Source: Gryganskiella cystojenkinii
Lineage: Eukaryota; Mortierellomycota; Mortierellomycetes; Mortierellales; Mortierellaceae
Reading direction: 5' to 3'
Length of the DNA: 15,730 nt
NCBI GenBank assembly: GCA_015852425.1
Contig: JAAAIG010000059.1
Location: 65,746-81,475 of the forward strand
Shown here: in pieces, positions 1 through 9,723 of the stretch
Layout: each line of letters starts with the position of its first letter
Position numbering within the stretch: position 1 is the stretch's first letter
Position numbers and translations under genes: made by a program
Notes under the pieces: generated by a model
The model's database searches: none
What the model saw: the letters and a program-made list of their open reading frames with translations, nothing else
What the model was told of the DNA's origin: nothing

Positions 1-1
1 G

Positions 2-580
2 GAACCTATTAGAACCTGCATTATCATTCTGGACTCTCTAGAGGGTGTGCACCCCAGGGTTTCCAAGACTTTGCGTGCATACCTACAAGAGGAACTTTTG
101 GCACGCAAAAAGATTAATAAGGTTATCGGACCTGGCAACGTCCTCGCAAAACACGCGACTGTAAGTAGCAAAGCAGCCTATCTGTCTTATTCAGCTTTAT
201 GGTGTCCTAGTCCTAACTTTTCACCTCGTCTTTTCTTAGAATTGCCCCAAGCAACTAAATCATTGCGACTGCGGTCTCTATCTGATGCACTATGCTGAGA
301 TCTTTCTCAAGGATCCTACTACTCTTTTGGAAGCGATCCTGGTATGTTGTTTAATGAGGACATTTGTCGTGGACGGTTAATTGAAATGATGCAATCCATA
401 TTCAACATATAGCTGATTGATTGTATTTGTTGGTCAACATAGAACAAATCGGACAGCAAGACCATGTGGCGGGAATCTGCTCTATCGAAAAAGCGCGAGT
501 ACTACAAGAAGATTGTTTTGGATCTCACAGACGAGTACAAGGCCCTACATGAAGAACCACCATCATCGCCAAAGACTTGA
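2..580 (+). CDS. Ulp2/SENP6-7-like SUMO protease, C-terminal part (5' end outside window)
   Basis: Three exons: 2-160, 240-341 and 443-580. Both introns are GT-AG (161-239, 342-442) and all junctions are in phase 0. The product is the C-terminal half of a C48-family cysteine peptidase, which in this family cleaves SUMO from proteins or trims poly-SUMO chains. Exon 1 carries IIILDSLEGVHPRVSKTL; the Asp of LDSL is the expected catalytic Asp, followed by the helix typical of Ulp2/SENP6/SENP7 (LRAYLQEELLARK). Exon 2 reads NCPKQLNHCDCGLYLMHYAE: the Gln at 252-254 is the oxyanion-hole residue and the Cys at 270-272 the nucleophile. The catalytic His would lie upstream of the window. Exon 3 encodes a basic helix (ALSKKREYYKKIV) and a short Pro/Ser tail ending in TGA. 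The DSL...YLQEE pattern favours the Ulp2 branch over Ulp1, but the subtype is an inference. The gene is convergent with COG8. Confidence 0.88.
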
Positions 581-937
581 TAAAACAAAGTCGCTATGGG
601 CTTCCCCTCGACCCTCTCTCGGAAAGTCGGTCGTCTCCCTGTCTTGGTCTCGACGTCGACTGACCGAACTCTCTCTGACCCCCTCTCTTGTCGGGCCTCC
701 GGTCCGATATGTATTTGTACCCCGGCAACACGCCTTTTAGCCTCCGTCCCCTCTCTTTCCTCTCTTCTCTTTTTACTTAATCTCTCACCTTTGTGGAATC
801 TAACATAGGTGGAATGCCAAAGCGTTTTGACGTTTTGTTTTGGAGAGGGAGGGAAAAATAAAACTGTACATTGTATCGAGGTTACATGATTTTTTTTTAA
901 AAGGTAGAAACTTGGGTTGTGTACTAGAAAAAGGTCT
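581..937. other. Convergent intergenic region (shared 3' UTR space)
   Basis: The SUMO protease stop (580) and the COG8 stop (938) face each other across 357 bp. The stretch is pyrimidine-rich on the + strand around 600-790 and holds an AATAAA at 857-862 that could serve the + strand gene. If so, that transcript would run close to, or overlap, the COG8 3' end. The ORFs here have no recognisable protein features and look accidental. Confidence 0.6.
857..862 (+). promoter_or_regulatory. Candidate polyadenylation signal AATAAA
   Basis: A canonical AATAAA hexamer lies 277 bp past the stop codon of the SUMO protease gene, in the gap before COG8. The assignment rests on position and motif only. Confidence 0.35.
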
Positions 938-3271
938 CTATACTGGTGGCGGTAACGACTCTGCAGGTTCTTGAGAAATCTCTGAGGCTGGCGGCGCTTC
1001 GGCGGGATCCACTGCCTCACTCGGTAGTTGACGTTCTAACTCGATGGGGGGTTGCTCATCAACTAGCTCGGGTACTTGTGGTGTCGTATCAACTTCTGTT
1101 TCCTTGACGACTGTCTTGACCTGCTCCACTTCATCTTCTTCGAGGGCAGGATGGGGGACCATTCCACCATAGATTCCTTCATCGAAACACTTGAGGATAT
1201 AATCCTGGACCGCGCGCTTGTAGACGACCAAGAAACCGTCCATGATCTTTTGTTCGTTCAGGACCACAGACCCCTCCATCCCTTGCAACCTGAACTGAGC
1301 GGTCGCAGATGAATACGATGAGGACGTAGGTAAGTTGGACTCTTCCCCAGTAGTATGGCCATTTGCGGCGGCGGCGCTGGCACCGTTGCTGTGTCCATTA
1401 AGGTGTTGATGATCCCGATGATTCAAAAGACGAGATCGGAAGGCAAAGGCGGCTGCAGGGGTTCCTCTACGATCCCCAAAGATAAATCGATCATACTCCT
1501 CTAGAGCCAAGTCGATACGGGTCAAACTCTCGACCATGATATGGCGTAACGGTAACGCCACAGACAACGGTGCCAAGAGTCGAAGCGAATTCAGTGCAGA
1601 CAGATACGCGTTCGCGAGGTAGGCCAGGGAAGGATAATCCATCAGACAGGTTTGAGGTGACATGGACGTTCCTGAGGAAGAAGACTCTGTAGCGGATGCA
1701 CGGCTAAAAGTCGGCGATGAAGCTGAAGACGGGGACGAGGTCGAAGTCGCGACGCGGCCGGTCCCACCGAGCATCCATTGACTGGGAACCTGCCAGTCTG
1801 GAGGGTGTCGTCCCTCACCACCAAGACTCTCGAGAAATTCGTCCGCACCTCTCTCGAACTGCCCACCGACGACGCGGATCACGGCCTCTTCGAATAAAGA
1901 CGTGACGAGATACCGAAGGTCGAATCCAATCTTGGCCATGTTGGCGCCGAGATACATGAGTTGTGTCAGAAGTGAGGACAGGGCCGAGGTATCATGGATC
2001 TGAGGGATATGAGCGTGCAAGGTCTGGAGTAGAGTTTGAGTTCGGTAGGTGACAAAATCCGAGAGGAGGTTATCTGTGGTCCAGCAGTGTTGTTTTTGAT
2101 AGTGTGATGATGTCGCTGTTGCGTTGGTGGAGGACTCCGTTGAGGACGAAGGTGACCCGTAAGATGAAGCCGATAAAGAGCTCGAAAATCCAGAGTAATT
2201 GTCGATGGAACCAAAGATACTCCTGTAATAGGTCATGATGTCAAAAAGACACTCGCGTGTGACATCAATGTATTTCTTGAGGAATCCAAATGAATCGTTC
2301 TTGTAGTGGACAATCTTGGAGAGCTGGAGGTCCATGTAGAGTCCTCTTGACTTTAGGAACAACATCTTGAGTGGAGTCTCATCCTCAACTGCAATCGATG
2401 TCGTTGTGGTTGTTGTTCCTCTTTGACTCTCGTTTGCTGAATGATGGTGATCGTCCTCGTCCAACGAGAGATCATGTCCGTTAAAGCTACCAATCCTTCT
2501 TAGGAACCCAATGATCCGTAGTGCGACCGGCAATTTGATCGGTTCCCGTAACTGGGCCAGCAACTGGACCAACATCATCTCCTTGCCCTGAGCGACCTTG
2601 ACCTCGATCTCCTGAATAATCCCAATCCCGGGATACCTCAACACCAATCGTTGTACATGACTGGCGAGTTCGAGAGCCTCGTTATAATACCCATTCCGGA
2701 CACAAGTTTCCATCAATAATGGAATCTCGAGGACCTCCAGCAGCTGTGAATGTGTCGCGAGAATCGAGGAGTAGACGGACTGACGTTCGAGAATCGGGGG
2801 TGCGATCGTGCCCGAAAACTTGTTCAAGGTCTCGACAAAGTTTGGGATCGTTTCCTGGAACCGATCGAGGTGTTGACCCATCTGTTCAAATGTGGACTGG
2901 ACCTCTTGTTTACAATCCTTGACAAGGATAAAGGCCTTGTAATCCCGAAACGCGAGCTCGGACATGTCCCGCTCGACCTTGAGTTGTTCCTCTCGAAGCT
3001 TTTCAGGTTCGTTTTGGAGCGCTCGGGCTGGGAGGGAGGTCAGACGGTTGAGGTAATCCTTGGACCATGAGGTGGACAGCATCTCGCGTTTCTGAACGGG
3101 AACCTGTTGGATGATGAGGTCCATAAGTGCATCCTGGTCGGTTGTCGAGCCAAGATTGTTGTTGCTGTTGTTGGCATGATGTAAATCGGATGATGATGAT
3201 AAGGATGGCTCCCGTTGGTCGCGTGCAGCATAGTGCTGGAATCCCTGGGCAGATGCCATATCCGTGGCCAT
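938..3271 (-). CDS. COG8: Conserved oligomeric Golgi complex subunit 8 (COG8/Dor1 family)
   Basis: An uninterrupted 777-aa reading frame. COG8 belongs to lobe B of the COG tethering complex, which captures vesicles for retrograde traffic within the Golgi. Family signatures are clear: KDYLNRLTSLPARAL (about residues 71-85), the helical stretch to RQSVYSSILATHSQLLEVLEI (about 163-183), PLLMETCVRNGYYNEALELA (about 184-203), and LLAQLREPIKLPVALRIIGFLRR (about 237-259). The Dor1 domain therefore spans roughly residues 70-400. A later conserved block, YPSLAYLANAYLSALNSLRLLAP, matches the family's C-terminal helical region. Low-complexity Ser/Thr/Gly/His inserts separate the helical blocks, and the acidic Pro/Glu-rich tail ends SLPPPV, which helps make the protein longer than the roughly 600-aa human orthologue. 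The start MATDMASAQ was chosen as the first Met of the frame; Met5 is an alternative. No intron is needed. Confidence 0.93.
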   Translation of the reverse strand: MATDMASAQGFQHYAARDQREPSLSSSSDLHHANNSNNNLGSTTDQDALMDLIIQQVPVQKREMLSTSWSKDYLNRLTSLPARALQNEPEKLREEQLKVERDMSELAFRDYKAFILVKDCKQEVQSTFEQMGQHLDRFQETIPNFVETLNKFSGTIAPPILERQSVYSSILATHSQLLEVLEIPLLMETCVRNGYYNEALELASHVQRLVLRYPGIGIIQEIEVKVAQGKEMMLVQLLAQLREPIKLPVALRIIGFLRRIGSFNGHDLSLDEDDHHHSANESQRGTTTTTTSIAVEDETPLKMLFLKSRGLYMDLQLSKIVHYKNDSFGFLKKYIDVTRECLFDIMTYYRSIFGSIDNYSGFSSSLSASSYGSPSSSTESSTNATATSSHYQKQHCWTTDNLLSDFVTYRTQTLLQTLHAHIPQIHDTSALSSLLTQLMYLGANMAKIGFDLRYLVTSLFEEAVIRVVGGQFERGADEFLESLGGEGRHPPDWQVPSQWMLGGTGRVATSTSSPSSASSPTFSRASATESSSSGTSMSPQTCLMDYPSLAYLANAYLSALNSLRLLAPLSVALPLRHIMVESLTRIDLALEEYDRFIFGDRRGTPAAAFAFRSRLLNHRDHQHLNGHSNGASAAAANGHTTGEESNLPTSSSYSSATAQFRLQGMEGSVVLNEQKIMDGFLVVYKRAVQDYILKCFDEGIYGGMVPHPALEEDEVEQVKTVVKETEVDTTPQVPELVDEQPPIELERQLPSEAVDPAEAPPASEISQEPAESLPPPV

Positions 3272-3387
3272 GACAAATCGCGCGACAGAGGAGGAATTGA
3301 GAGGATGGAAGAATGCAGAGAACGAATGGAATGGAGGAAATCTTATTCATTTCAAGGAGGGTGCAGAGGGGGCGTTGCAAAATGCAG

Positions 3388-3393
3388 CACGTG
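3388..3393 (-). promoter_or_regulatory. CACGTG E-box in COG8 promoter
   Basis: Read in gene direction the context is GGTCACGTGCTG, about 117 bp upstream of the COG8 ATG. TCACGTG is the core bound by fungal bHLH factors of the Cbf1/Tye7 type. Similar sites precede TAF4 and PHB2 in this window. Function is inferred from motif and position. Confidence 0.4.
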
Positions 3394-3748
3394 ACCTATT
3401 CCCCAGGGTGTGCCCAAAAAATAGACTATCAAGTTTCAACAGAGGGCGGAGGGAGGTTTATTTTACAAGAGTTTTGATACAGGGTTGGATGGCCACCGAT
3501 ACCGAGGAACGGTGTCAAGGCGGGTTGTATGGGAAGGGGGAGGGCTCAAAAGAGAAAGAAAGAAAAGGAGGGGTATCTTGTCATCTGCAAAAGGAGCCGA
3601 TGGGGCGGATAGAAAATATTAGGTGAAAATAGGAGAGTAAGATAGTAAAGATGGCTGGCGGTAATGCCTGGGAAAAGGGTATACACAAGAAGAAGAAAAA
3701 GAAGGAAAGACAAGAAAATGTAGATGACAGAAGATTCAGGAGAGATAT

Positions 3749-3775
3749 CCCTCTCTCCCTCTCCCTCTCCCTCTC
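3749..3775. repeat. CTCTCC microsatellite
   Basis: Imperfect tandem CTCTCC/CTCCCT units lie about 35 bp beyond the transporter stop codon. Read along the transporter transcript it is a GAGAGG purine tract in the 3' UTR. Confidence 0.75.
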
Positions 3776-3809
3776 ATATTCTCAAAACGTACACTCTGGA
3801 TGGCTTCGA

Positions 3810-6800
3810 TTAGCGTGGCGGCGAGTGAGGCGGAGAACGTCCTGGTGGGTGATAGGCTGATTCAGGAGGCGATGCTTCTTCCATGGATGCAGGTTGAAGT
3901 TGATGGAAGCTCCGAGCGGAACTTCCAGAGGATGGTGTCTTTGGATCCTCTGAGCGAATAGAGGCTGTCGAGGAACTGTCCTTCCGCGTCTTTATACGGA
4001 TCTCGATCGGTGCGCCTACGCCATGGCCACTGTCGATGCCTCCCTCACTAGAAGCACAGTCATCTCCTTGTGAGTTTTGATGAGAATGACGACCGCCTGG
4101 ACCGCAATCCTCTGCGATCCTGCTCATCTCGATAGTGTCAAACTCGCGTGTCAGTCGGGCCTCGAGATACTCACTGTGTCGTTGAGTTAACGGTCGGTCG
4201 AAATCCATTCGTCTCGCCAACTGGCGCGCATATTGTTGTCTCAGATCCTCGTCCGTGTACCCTTGGTAGTTGAGTGTGTCGACAGAGAAGTTTTCATGCA
4301 AGACCTGCATCGTTTCATGACGGGGGTTGTTGATCTCCGAGTGCGTGCGACCGTAAAAGATGTAGACAACAAGACCGACCGCCATCCAGACCAACAGTCG
4401 GAAAATGGCCTCACGTTTGGCACCTTGGAGTAAAAGTAATGAACTGGCTGCTCCGATGCCCGGTAAAATGAAAGGACCTGTTTCGTAAGGAAAACATAAC
4501 ATGTCATTAAGGACAAGAAATAACAAAGCCTTGCAGTTTGACCGTCCATCTATAACAAAAACTTTGGTTTTACCTCCAGGGACTTTGAACCTCCTTGGAA
4601 CGGTCTTTCGGGTATAACGCAAGATAATCACACCGATATTGACGACAAAATAAGCAAAAATAGTCCCGACCGAGGAAATGTCGCTAAGGACCGAGATGGG
4701 CAAGAGTCCACCGCAAATCGAACAGATGACGCCAGAGACAATCGTGCCCATGTACGGTGTCTATTTTTATGATCCCAGTCAAAAGGAAGAATGGGGGATT
4801 TTTTCTTGTTAGATCATGCAAACAGTTCAAAGATCATGCCCCAGGACCATGCCCAGTTGTCAAAGCAGAGAGCAAACTTTAGCTCCTTTTTTTACCTTGT
4901 ACTTGGGGTGCACTTTGCCAAAAAAGCGAGGAACCAAACCATCGTTCGCCATGGCGTAAAAGACACGAGGTTGTGAGATTAGCAAGACAAGAATGACAGA
5001 GGTGGTCGCGGCCAGGGCTCCAAGTTCTGTCAAGACTACCAGCCACTTCATATGCGTTTCCCTGGCTGCATCCACCACAGGTGAGGGTCCCGCTAATGAC
5101 TTGTAATTCAACACGCCGACGGTCACAACACTATTATCACGCAAGAAGAAAGAGAAATAAACAGTCAAATTTAGAATGCAGCTCTCCCCCTTGTTATCGT
5201 TATTGGTTGTAATCCTTCGACTCTTACCTAATGCCGACATAAATAACAGTACTGGTCACGATGGTGGCCATGATTCCTATCGGTAGGTTGACTTGAGGAT
5301 CCTTTGCTTCCTGCGCTGTAGTACTGATGCTGTCGAATCCGATGTAAGCAAAGAACACTGTCGAGGCGCCTGCCAACGTCCCCGAAATACCAAATCCTGG
5401 CTCTGAAGGAACGTATGGATGATAGTTTACCGGTTTGACAAACGGAATCATCGAAAAGATGACGATGATGAGGACAATGACCTTGAAGATCACCAGGTAG
5501 TTATTGATCCTCGCAGTCAGATGGATGCCGAAATAAATGGTCGTAGAGACCGCGACCGAGATGAACAAGGCTGGAGCGTTGAAATAGTCGTCTGTGAAGC
5601 TGAACTCTCCGTCTTTCCAGAGGATTGGTGCGCTTACCCATTTCTTTGGTATTTCCACGCCGAACGCGTCCTGGAAGAACGCAACCATGTAACTGGACCA
5701 GCCAACGCTCACTGTGGCGGCACCGACGAGATATTCTAGAATGAGATCCCATCCGATAATCCACGCAGCGAGTTCCCCTATTGATGCATAGGCGTAGGTA
5801 TAGGCGGATCCTGCAATGGGAATCATGGATGCCATCTCTGCGTACGATAGCGCTGCGATACCGGAGACAAAGCCTCCGAGAATAAATGAGATTGTTACTG
5901 AGGGTCCTGCTTGAGACGATGCGGCAGTGCCTAGGATCGAGCATAAAAAAAACCAAAAAAAATAAATAAGGGAGACGGTTCAGATCAAGCGGCCCCTTGG
6001 TCAACTGCTTAGCATAAGAGGACGGACTATTTCTAGAATCATCGGCTTACCCATAAGAACAAACACGCCGGTTCCAATCACAGCACCTATGAGAAAGGTA
6101 AACAATTGTAAGGTTAGATGGTGGGACAACAATGCATGTTTTCTGTGGAAAGGAAAAAAAGGGGGTGTTGACCATCTTTGGGCTCGAAAAACACCTGATT
6201 TGGCTTTGTCAAAGTGCAACCGTTTTTTGAGTAACACCACAAAGAAAACTTGATTGCCAGTTCTGTTGCTCTTTGGTTTTTTTTACTCTTTCTCGAATTC
6301 TATTCCGCTGAAACCGACGAGCATCCCGCAAAAAGCTGGGCTTTGTTTGTGACCAAAGAAACCAAAAAAAAGAAGCGAAACAGTGGTATAGAAGAATGCT
6401 AGCACAGCGTAGACTCATTTTGAGGGCGCCGCACCTGTATGTGGATGCGCTCTTCATCCCAGAACCAGACCCTCGGTGGATGTTTGAGGGACAGTGCACA
6501 TTCTCAAGGAAATAATGGAATAAGAAAGATAAAGGAAGGCGTTCAACTGAGTAACTATGACAGAGGAGCATTGTTTTTTTTTGTTGCTGTCTGGGCGCAA
6601 CATCAGAAAACAATGAGAGAGATTTGCAACAGTGGTTGGTACCGGCTGAAAACACATGTACTTGCTCAGTACTAACACAACGTATCTCAACACAACGCAA
6701 CACAACACAACAACAAAGATGTCAGAGCCTCCGACGAGGACAGAGAAAGGAAGAGGAAGGAGAGTGGTGTTTGTGCTCTCTTATTTTTGACAAACCATCC

Positions 6801-7808
6801 AAACCGGCCATCCTTTCCACACAACCCCTGCAGGCATGGGGTGGGGTGCGGGTGTGCGTGCAGGTTGCAAAGAGGGGACTCGTCGGTCGCGCACCACCAA
6901 CCAGAAATGAGAGCAGGACTCGAATGAGGATATGGCATAATCAAAAGTCGAGGCACTCCCTCTCCCTCCCTCCTTTCCCCCTCTCCCTGTTGGTCAATCT
7001 CCTTTTTGAACGATAGGTCAGGTCCAAGAGATCAAAAAAGGGTAACTGCTTCTTAAAAAGTCCAATGCTGTCCATCCCCCTCCAACGGTCCTGCACACTG
7101 ACACGTTGAACTCTTAAAGAAGCGATGGTGTGCATTTTCTCACAAAGGTCGCTTTAGCATAACGAAGAGAGAGTGATAATATCTCTTAAAGGGTACGACA
7201 GGAGAGATGGAAAAAATGAAAAAATGGAAAAAAAAAAATGGAGGGAGGGAAGAACTTCGCTCCTCCTTGGGTCTTCCTCCTGGACTAACTACACACGCGG
7301 ACAAAATGTTGCATTATTTTGTGCGGAGGTTCTAGGCTTTTTGTTTCCATGGATGGATTGCTTCCCAAAAATGTGGTAGTGTGAGTGCGGAGAAGAAAAA
7401 AAAAAAAATAGGAAAAAGTGAAATTGAAAGAGATAATGCAACTAGGTTGGTGTGTGCGAGTACAGTGCTGGTTTCCTGCAGATAAAAAAAAGGAACTACC
7501 AAAAAAAAGAGGGTAGTTGTAGGAAGAAAGAATGTGGCCGTTCCTGTCGTTGAAGAAGAAGCAGCTTGGGCAGTGGGACAAAGGATGACAGAGAACAAGC
7601 AGTTATGATTACCAAGTCCGACAAATGTAAGCTCGACAGGACCGAGTGCTCGGTTGAACTTGGTCTCGGCCTCCTCGACGGTGTATTCGAGTCGACCGAG
7701 GGTCTGGATCGAGATCAATCTTCTTGCATGGAACCTGAATCTCGATTCGTTGGGTTTTCGGAACGGAGTCTGGCCAGTGAAGTAGTAGCCCTCGTCCTGG
7801 TCTTCCAT
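3810..7808 (-). CDS. Cationic amino acid transporter, SLC7/CAT-type (APC superfamily), six exons
   Basis: Exons in transcript order are 7808-7613, 6086-6051, 5930-5228, 5130-4896, 4760-4574 and 4477-3810. All introns are GT-AG, the phases agree, and the product is 674 aa. A hydrophilic N-terminus (MEDQDEGYYFTGQ) leads to TFVGLGAVIGTGVFVLMG (about 61-78), the unwound TM1 substrate motif of APC permeases. CAT hallmarks follow: SYAEMASMIPIAGSAYTYAY, ELAAWIIGWDLILEYLVGAA and FFAYIGFDSISTTAQEAKDP. Exon 4 has PRVFYAMANDGLVPRFFGKV. The C-terminal pair includes PGIGAASSLLLL and FRLLVWMAVGLVVYIFYGRTHSE, matching TM13-14 of animal and plant CATs. A cytosolic tail of about 190 residues, Ser/Pro-rich and ending SPPHSPPR, carries many SP sites. 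The likely role is uptake of arginine, lysine, ornithine or related amino acids at the plasma or vacuolar membrane; the exact substrate cannot be read from sequence. The start was chosen at the Met after SLHKEQ. An upstream in-frame extension exists but looks like translated 5' UTR. Confidence 0.94.
6051..6086 (-). other. 36-nt microexon encoding the TM1 GAVIGTG motif
   Basis: This exon is bounded by a CTCATAG acceptor and a GTAAGC donor and is phase 1 on both sides. It supplies the residues AVIGTGVFVLM plus parts of the flanking Gly codons. It is required to join exon 1 (ending FVGLG) to exon 3 (starting GTAASSQ). Skipping it would keep the reading frame but delete the core substrate-binding motif. 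Confidence 0.85.
6087..7612 (-). other. Long first intron (1,526 bp) of the amino acid transporter
   Basis: The donor is GTAATC directly after FVGLG, and the acceptor CTCATAG precedes the microexon. The other introns of this gene are 96-135 bp, so this one is more than ten times longer. It is full of A/T homopolymers, CT-rich stretches and an ACAAC-rich patch at about 6675-6715. The ORFs inside it on both strands lack recognisable domains. I see no RNA gene or transposon in it. Confidence 0.8.
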
Positions 7809-8386
7809 CTGCTCTTTATGCAAAGAGAGGGAGTGTCTGGGTGTGGCCTTCAATGTGGAAGTGATTGTTGAATGATGGAAGGGCAGGAGAAGAAGAGGGG
7901 GCAACAAATATAAAATAACGAAGGCGTAAGGGAACGAAAGCGGTGTCGACAGGGATGGAAGAAAAGGGGAAGAGTGCAGGTTTAATGAATCGAATGAAGG
8001 GAGGGAGGGATAGACGGAGTGGATGCGTGATGGCCGCAAAGAAAGCGACTTGAAAAAAAGAATAACAATAATAACAAGTCAAAATAAAGAACAGAGGGCA
8101 GGATTGGAGAGAGAGAGAGAGATGGGAAGCCGACTGATTATATTTTCATTCATCCGCGAATTTGAACTGCAGAAGGAGCAAAGAAAAAACTCAAAGACTG
8201 ATTGACTACTACCACTAGCCATGACTGCGTGAATGGGTGAAGGGGAACTGGCTGGTTGCTGAAAAAACACTCTGGGCAACGCCTTGGTAGGGTGCACATT
8301 TGATTGGTGGAAGCAAGCAAAGGAACAATGACAAAGGCAACTGTGCCCTTGATCACAAAAAAAAAAAGAGGCTCAAAGCGCTTTGC
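7809..8386. other. Intergenic region upstream of the transporter
   Basis: 578 bp between the transporter ATG and the TAF4 homologue stop, in tandem minus-strand orientation. In transcript direction it is pyrimidine-rich near the gene, including a CT repeat (GA repeat on + at about 8108-8121), as is common in fungal 5' leaders. No convincing TATA box or coding sequence is visible. Confidence 0.55.
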
Positions 8387-9602
8387 TTATCGCTGTCGGC
8401 AATAACCCCGAAGAAGGGTCCTCTCTCCGCCTCCGCTTCTGCCTGTGCCATGTGAGTGCTCAAGCGAGAACAACGCGTCCCCGACCGAGATTATTGTATC
8501 TCCGCCTGCCTCAAACGGTCTCGGAAACACCGACGAAAGCAAAGACGAAGAAGTTGGTACCAAGGAATCCCTGGACTTCATCGTCTCTGTCTCCTTGGAC
8601 TTATTGTGAAGAGATCGCTGGCTGGACGACTTGAGCCAGTTATATGATGGACCATGATCTGCTAGCTGTTCCAACGCAATCTGGCTCCTGCGATGAGTCG
8701 CTACTCGCTCGGGCTCGCGTGCAAGAAGGGATCGGACGCTCTTCTTCTTTCCCCTCTTTGCTCCTCGGTGACCTCCACCTGTGACGGGACCAAGACTTGA
8801 TGACGAAAACACCTCTTGTCCCAAGAACTGATCGGCCATGTCTTGTTTGTGTAGCTTCTCTTTTTCCAGGGTCTCCTTCTTTTGCTTTCGATCCATCTCT
8901 TGCTTTCTGTCGACGCGTTCGATGGCCCTCAACACTGTCTTTGTGTCTTGCTCGACCATGACCTGGAGAGGAAACTGTCTCACAGCCCCGTGGACCTGAG
9001 TTCTGACGCGGTGCTTGGCAGCTTGAATCATCCTCTCCAGGACTTGACGGAGACGCTCCTCCGCTGCCAAGGAGATGCACGCGAGAGCATCTTCGTCGAC
9101 GATAGGGATCTTCTGCGACTTGGCTGCAAGAAAGGAGCAAAGAAAAAAGTATCGTCAGTGTGAACTGATCAAAATCAAAACATGATAACGATTACTGATA
9201 ATACACTGATATTTTACCGGTGGTGGCAACCAAGGTTCGCAAAGCCTTGTCATCGAAAAGAGTCTGACGCTTCATCCCAGCTCGAGTATGCTCATCATCC
9301 GTGAAGGGCTGGCATCCCTTGATCGCCCAGGGAATGACCGATTCCTTTTTCACATCGTTAGGGAGAGAGCTCATTATGTCCAGGGGATCACCAGAGTCGT
9401 CTGATGATAGTGTGAGCTCTTGACTGCTGCCTCGACCGTAGTGTGGAATCCGACCTCCTCGTCCTCCCCAATTTGAAAAAGACGGAGCAGACCCAGAATA
9501 TGATGAACCTCGAGAAGATTGGACGTGACCTTGACCGGGAGATTGGTCTGGGTTCTGACTGTCTGGGGACAAGGACCCCTTTCTTGGGGGTAAGGCAATC
9601 AT
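8387..9602 (-). CDS. TAF4: TAF4 homologue, TFIID subunit (5' end altered by SINE insertion)
   Basis: Two exons, 9602-9218 and 9123-8387, with intron 9124-9217 (GTAAAA...TTGCAG, phase 1), give 373 aa from the first surviving ATG (MIALPPRKG). TAF4 pairs with TAF12 through a histone fold inside TFIID, the promoter-recognition complex for RNA polymerase II. The recognisable core is FDDKALRTLVATTAKSQK (about 116-133), IPIVDEDALACISLAAEERL and RQVLERMIQAAKHRVRTQ, the TAF4 histone-fold/CII region. A charged helix with many Lys/Glu follows (RKQEMDRKQKKETLEKEK). The end, ISVGDALFSLEH...GGGERTLLRGY, matches the conserved C-terminal part of the CII domain. The N-terminal third is disordered and Ser/Gly/Pro-rich. 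The inferred original start is at 10104, adding MTDNSDHSHNHNHTNS and 11 more residues (about 400 aa, near the size of yeast Taf4). A 404-bp SINE now separates that start, out of frame, from the rest. I am confident of the family but unsure which start is used today. Confidence 0.85.
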
Positions 9603-9637
9603 CTGGAACGTGACTGAAAGCTTTTGACCAGGCGTGC

Positions 9638-9654
9638 TATTGGTGTGATTGTGG
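9638..9654 (+). repeat. Target-site duplication, left copy
   Basis: TATTGGTGTGATTGTGG, identical over 17 bp to 10059-10075 and directly abutting the tRNA-like head of the SINE. On the minus strand it encodes the HNHTN part of the TAF4 N-terminus. Confidence 0.88.
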
Positions 9655-9660
9655 GCTGGC

Positions 9661-9672
9661 AAGCCTTTCCGG
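9661..9672 (+). promoter_or_regulatory. Degenerate pol III A box of the SINE
   Basis: AAGCCTTTCCGG matches the A-box consensus TRGYNNARYNGG at about 9 of 12 positions when wildcards are counted, about 40 bp before the B box. Weak on its own; supported by the B box. Confidence 0.4.
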
Positions 9673-9712
9673 TCGAACCGGTATAAAGCTTCCCTCCGGC
9701 CCAGAGGTCCCG

Positions 9713-9723
9713 GGTTCAAGTCC
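9713..9723 (+). promoter_or_regulatory. Pol III B box of the SINE
   Basis: GGTTCAAGTCC fits the B-box consensus GGTTCRANNCC at every position and lies 58 bp from the element's left end, as expected for an internal tRNA-type promoter. Confidence 0.8.

Larger units (their letters stand above)
3272..3809. other. Intergenic region between COG8 start and transporter stop
   Basis: 538 bp that should hold the COG8 promoter and 5' UTR (minus-strand direction) and the transporter 3' UTR. It is purine-rich on the + strand, contains one CACGTG E-box and a CTCTCC microsatellite, and has no recognisable coding sequence. Confidence 0.6.

Noticed and set aside
502..1312. ORFs overlapping the COG8 3' end on both strands.
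   Set aside because: They are shadows of COG8 or of the convergent intergenic sequence, with no protein features of their own.
6439..7016. Plus-strand ORFs inside the transporter's first intron.
   Set aside because: Low-complexity or unremarkable translations without domains; the region is best explained as intron.
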